DNA of 64,000 nucleotides from Acidihalobacter aeolianus (GTDB lineage Bacteria; Pseudomonadota; Gammaproteobacteria; DSM-5130; Acidihalobacteraceae), in the NCBI RefSeq assembly GCF_001753165.1, contig NZ_CP017448.1, positions 2,250,462 through 2,314,461 of the forward strand, given 5' to 3'. The notes under the pieces were generated by a model that worked only from the letters and a program-made list of their open reading frames with translations, was not told the origin of the DNA and did no database searches. Both the position numbers and the translations under genes were made by a program. Shown piece after piece: positions 63,142 to 64,000 of the stretch. Positions within the stretch are counted from its first letter, which is position 1; each line of letters begins with the position of its first letter.

Positions 63142-64000
63142 GGTGGGTTTTTTCCCAGTAGAACGGCCGGGTCATCAGCTGCCACAGCCCCTTGTACGCG
63201 GCGACACTGTGTAGCAGCCAGTAAAACGGATTGGTTAGACTGAAAATCAACAGCCCATACAGCCTGCGCTTGAACACCGCCAGCATGGACAGATAGATGC
63301 CAAAGGCATTGCCGACCAAGAGATTGAACAACCCTACGTACAGCACCCAGGACGGGAAATAGGCATCGAGCGCGTGCGTGTCCGTGGCCAGCCAGATGAA
63401 ATACAGCACCACCGTAGGCAGGTAAGCCAGAAACGCGACGGGTGTACCGCCGATCAACAGGGCGAAACCCAGAGCCTGCTTGAGTCCCACACTGCGTAGC
63501 AGGCGCAGCGGATGACGACCGTGTACCAGCGCCGTCTGCATGTAGCCCTTGATCCAACGTGAACGCTGGCGAATCCAGTTCGGGATATGGTTATTGGCCT
63601 CCTCCATGGTCGTCGAATTGACGATGCCGACGCGGTAGCCAAGTGCGGTGGCGCGGATGCCCAGATCCGCGTCCTCGGTCACGTTGAAGGGGTCCCACCC
63701 CGCCAGTTCACGCAAACGGTCGACGCGAAAATGATTGCTGGTACCGCCGAGCGGGATCGGTAGGCGCAACTTCTGTAGCCCTGGCAGCATGTAATCGAAC
63801 CAATACGAATACTCCAAGGTAAACATGCGCGTCAGCCAGTTCTCGTCGGCGTTGAAATAATTCAGCGCCGCCTGCACACAGACCAAGTTTTCCGGCCCCT
63901 CGCGAAACGCTACCAGTACCTTCTTGAGCTGATCCGGGTCAGGAATGTCCTCTGCGTCGTAGATCACCAGATATTCCCCACGCGCAAAAGACAGCCCGAC
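63110..64000 (-). CDS. Membrane-bound family 2 glycosyltransferase (N-terminus outside window)
   Basis: The gene continues past base 64000; 296 codons are visible. Motifs of processive GT2 enzymes are present: YDAEDIP (DxD-like), VTEDADLG (TED) and IRQRSRWIKG (QxxRW). Hydrophobic helices follow. It is a cellulose-synthase-like enzyme that likely polymerises and exports a beta-glycan. The two downstream genes overlap or abut and may help export or trim the product. Confidence 0.88.
   Translation of the reverse strand, partial: VGLSFARGEYLVIYDAEDIPDPDQLKKVLVAFREGPENLVCVQAALNYFNADENWLTRMFTLEYSYWFDYMLPGLQKLRLPIPLGGTSNHFRVDRLRELAGWDPFNVTEDADLGIRATALGYRVGIVNSTTMEEANNHIPNWIRQRSRWIKGYMQTALVHGRHPLRLLRSVGLKQALGFALLIGGTPVAFLAYLPTVVLYFIWLATDTHALDAYFPSWVLYVGLFNLLVGNAFGIYLSMLAVFKRRLYGLLIFSLTNPFYWLLHSVAAYKGLWQLMTRPFYWEKTHHGLSKSKSVG

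Overview
The window is GC-rich, gene-dense DNA that looks like a gammaproteobacterial chromosome. The host appears to be a ubiquinone-using facultative anaerobe able to use hydrogen. The evidence is the oxygen-independent ubiquinone genes, an O2-tolerant uptake [NiFe] hydrogenase with an H2 sensor, FNR/DNR-type control sites, and a capsule-type polysaccharide locus. I cannot name the genus. No tRNA, rRNA or CRISPR array was seen.

Region 1 (1-2427): the 3' part of a PAS-GAF-PAS-GGDEF-EAL cyclic-di-GMP protein. Region 2 (2428-9563) is an anaerobic-life island: a NrdR-boxed promoter, class III ribonucleotide reductase (nrdD, a separate 66-residue glycyl-radical polypeptide, nrdG), a 72-residue membrane protein, ubiT, and the operon radical-SAM gene-ubiU-ubiV. 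Two FNR boxes lie in this island. Region 3 (9675-12288): an intact IS21-family element with a perfect 6-bp target duplication. Region 4 (12372-15060): hemerythrin, group III truncated globin and a DNR-like regulator around a perfect FNR/DNR box, then a MOSC protein. After an AT-richer gap come a divergent PAP2-type membrane protein and a strong terminator.

Region 5 (16420-27232) is a putrescine uptake and gamma-glutamyl degradation locus: ABC transporter potFIHG, aminotransferase spuC, puuA, puuD, then divergently a second puuA paralogue and puuB. Region 6 (27617-28694): an IS630-family element flanked by TA. A cytochrome c'-like gene follows.

Region 7 (29485-49930) is a complete hydrogenase system on one strand. 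hupT-hupU-hupV encode an H2-sensing kinase and regulatory hydrogenase. A sigma-54 promoter then precedes hupSLCDFGHIJK-hypAB-hupR-hoxN-hypCDFE. Sequence features match an O2-tolerant six-cysteine proximal cluster in HupS and narrowed gas-channel residues in HupV. H2 sensed by HupUV should signal through HupT to HupR, which activates the sigma-54 promoter. Nickel enters through HoxN, and the Hyp and Hup accessory proteins build and process the enzyme.

Region 8 (49931-52112) is AT-richer and decayed: a broken coiled-coil membrane gene and an mqsRA toxin-antitoxin pair in which mqsR is frameshifted. Region 9 (52113-64000) holds two outer-membrane proteins and a surface-polysaccharide locus: KpsC-like and KpsS-like Kdo transferases, several glycosyltransferases, an epimerase, a FemAB-like acyltransferase, a membrane protein and an exported TIM-barrel-like protein. 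Its last gene runs off the window.
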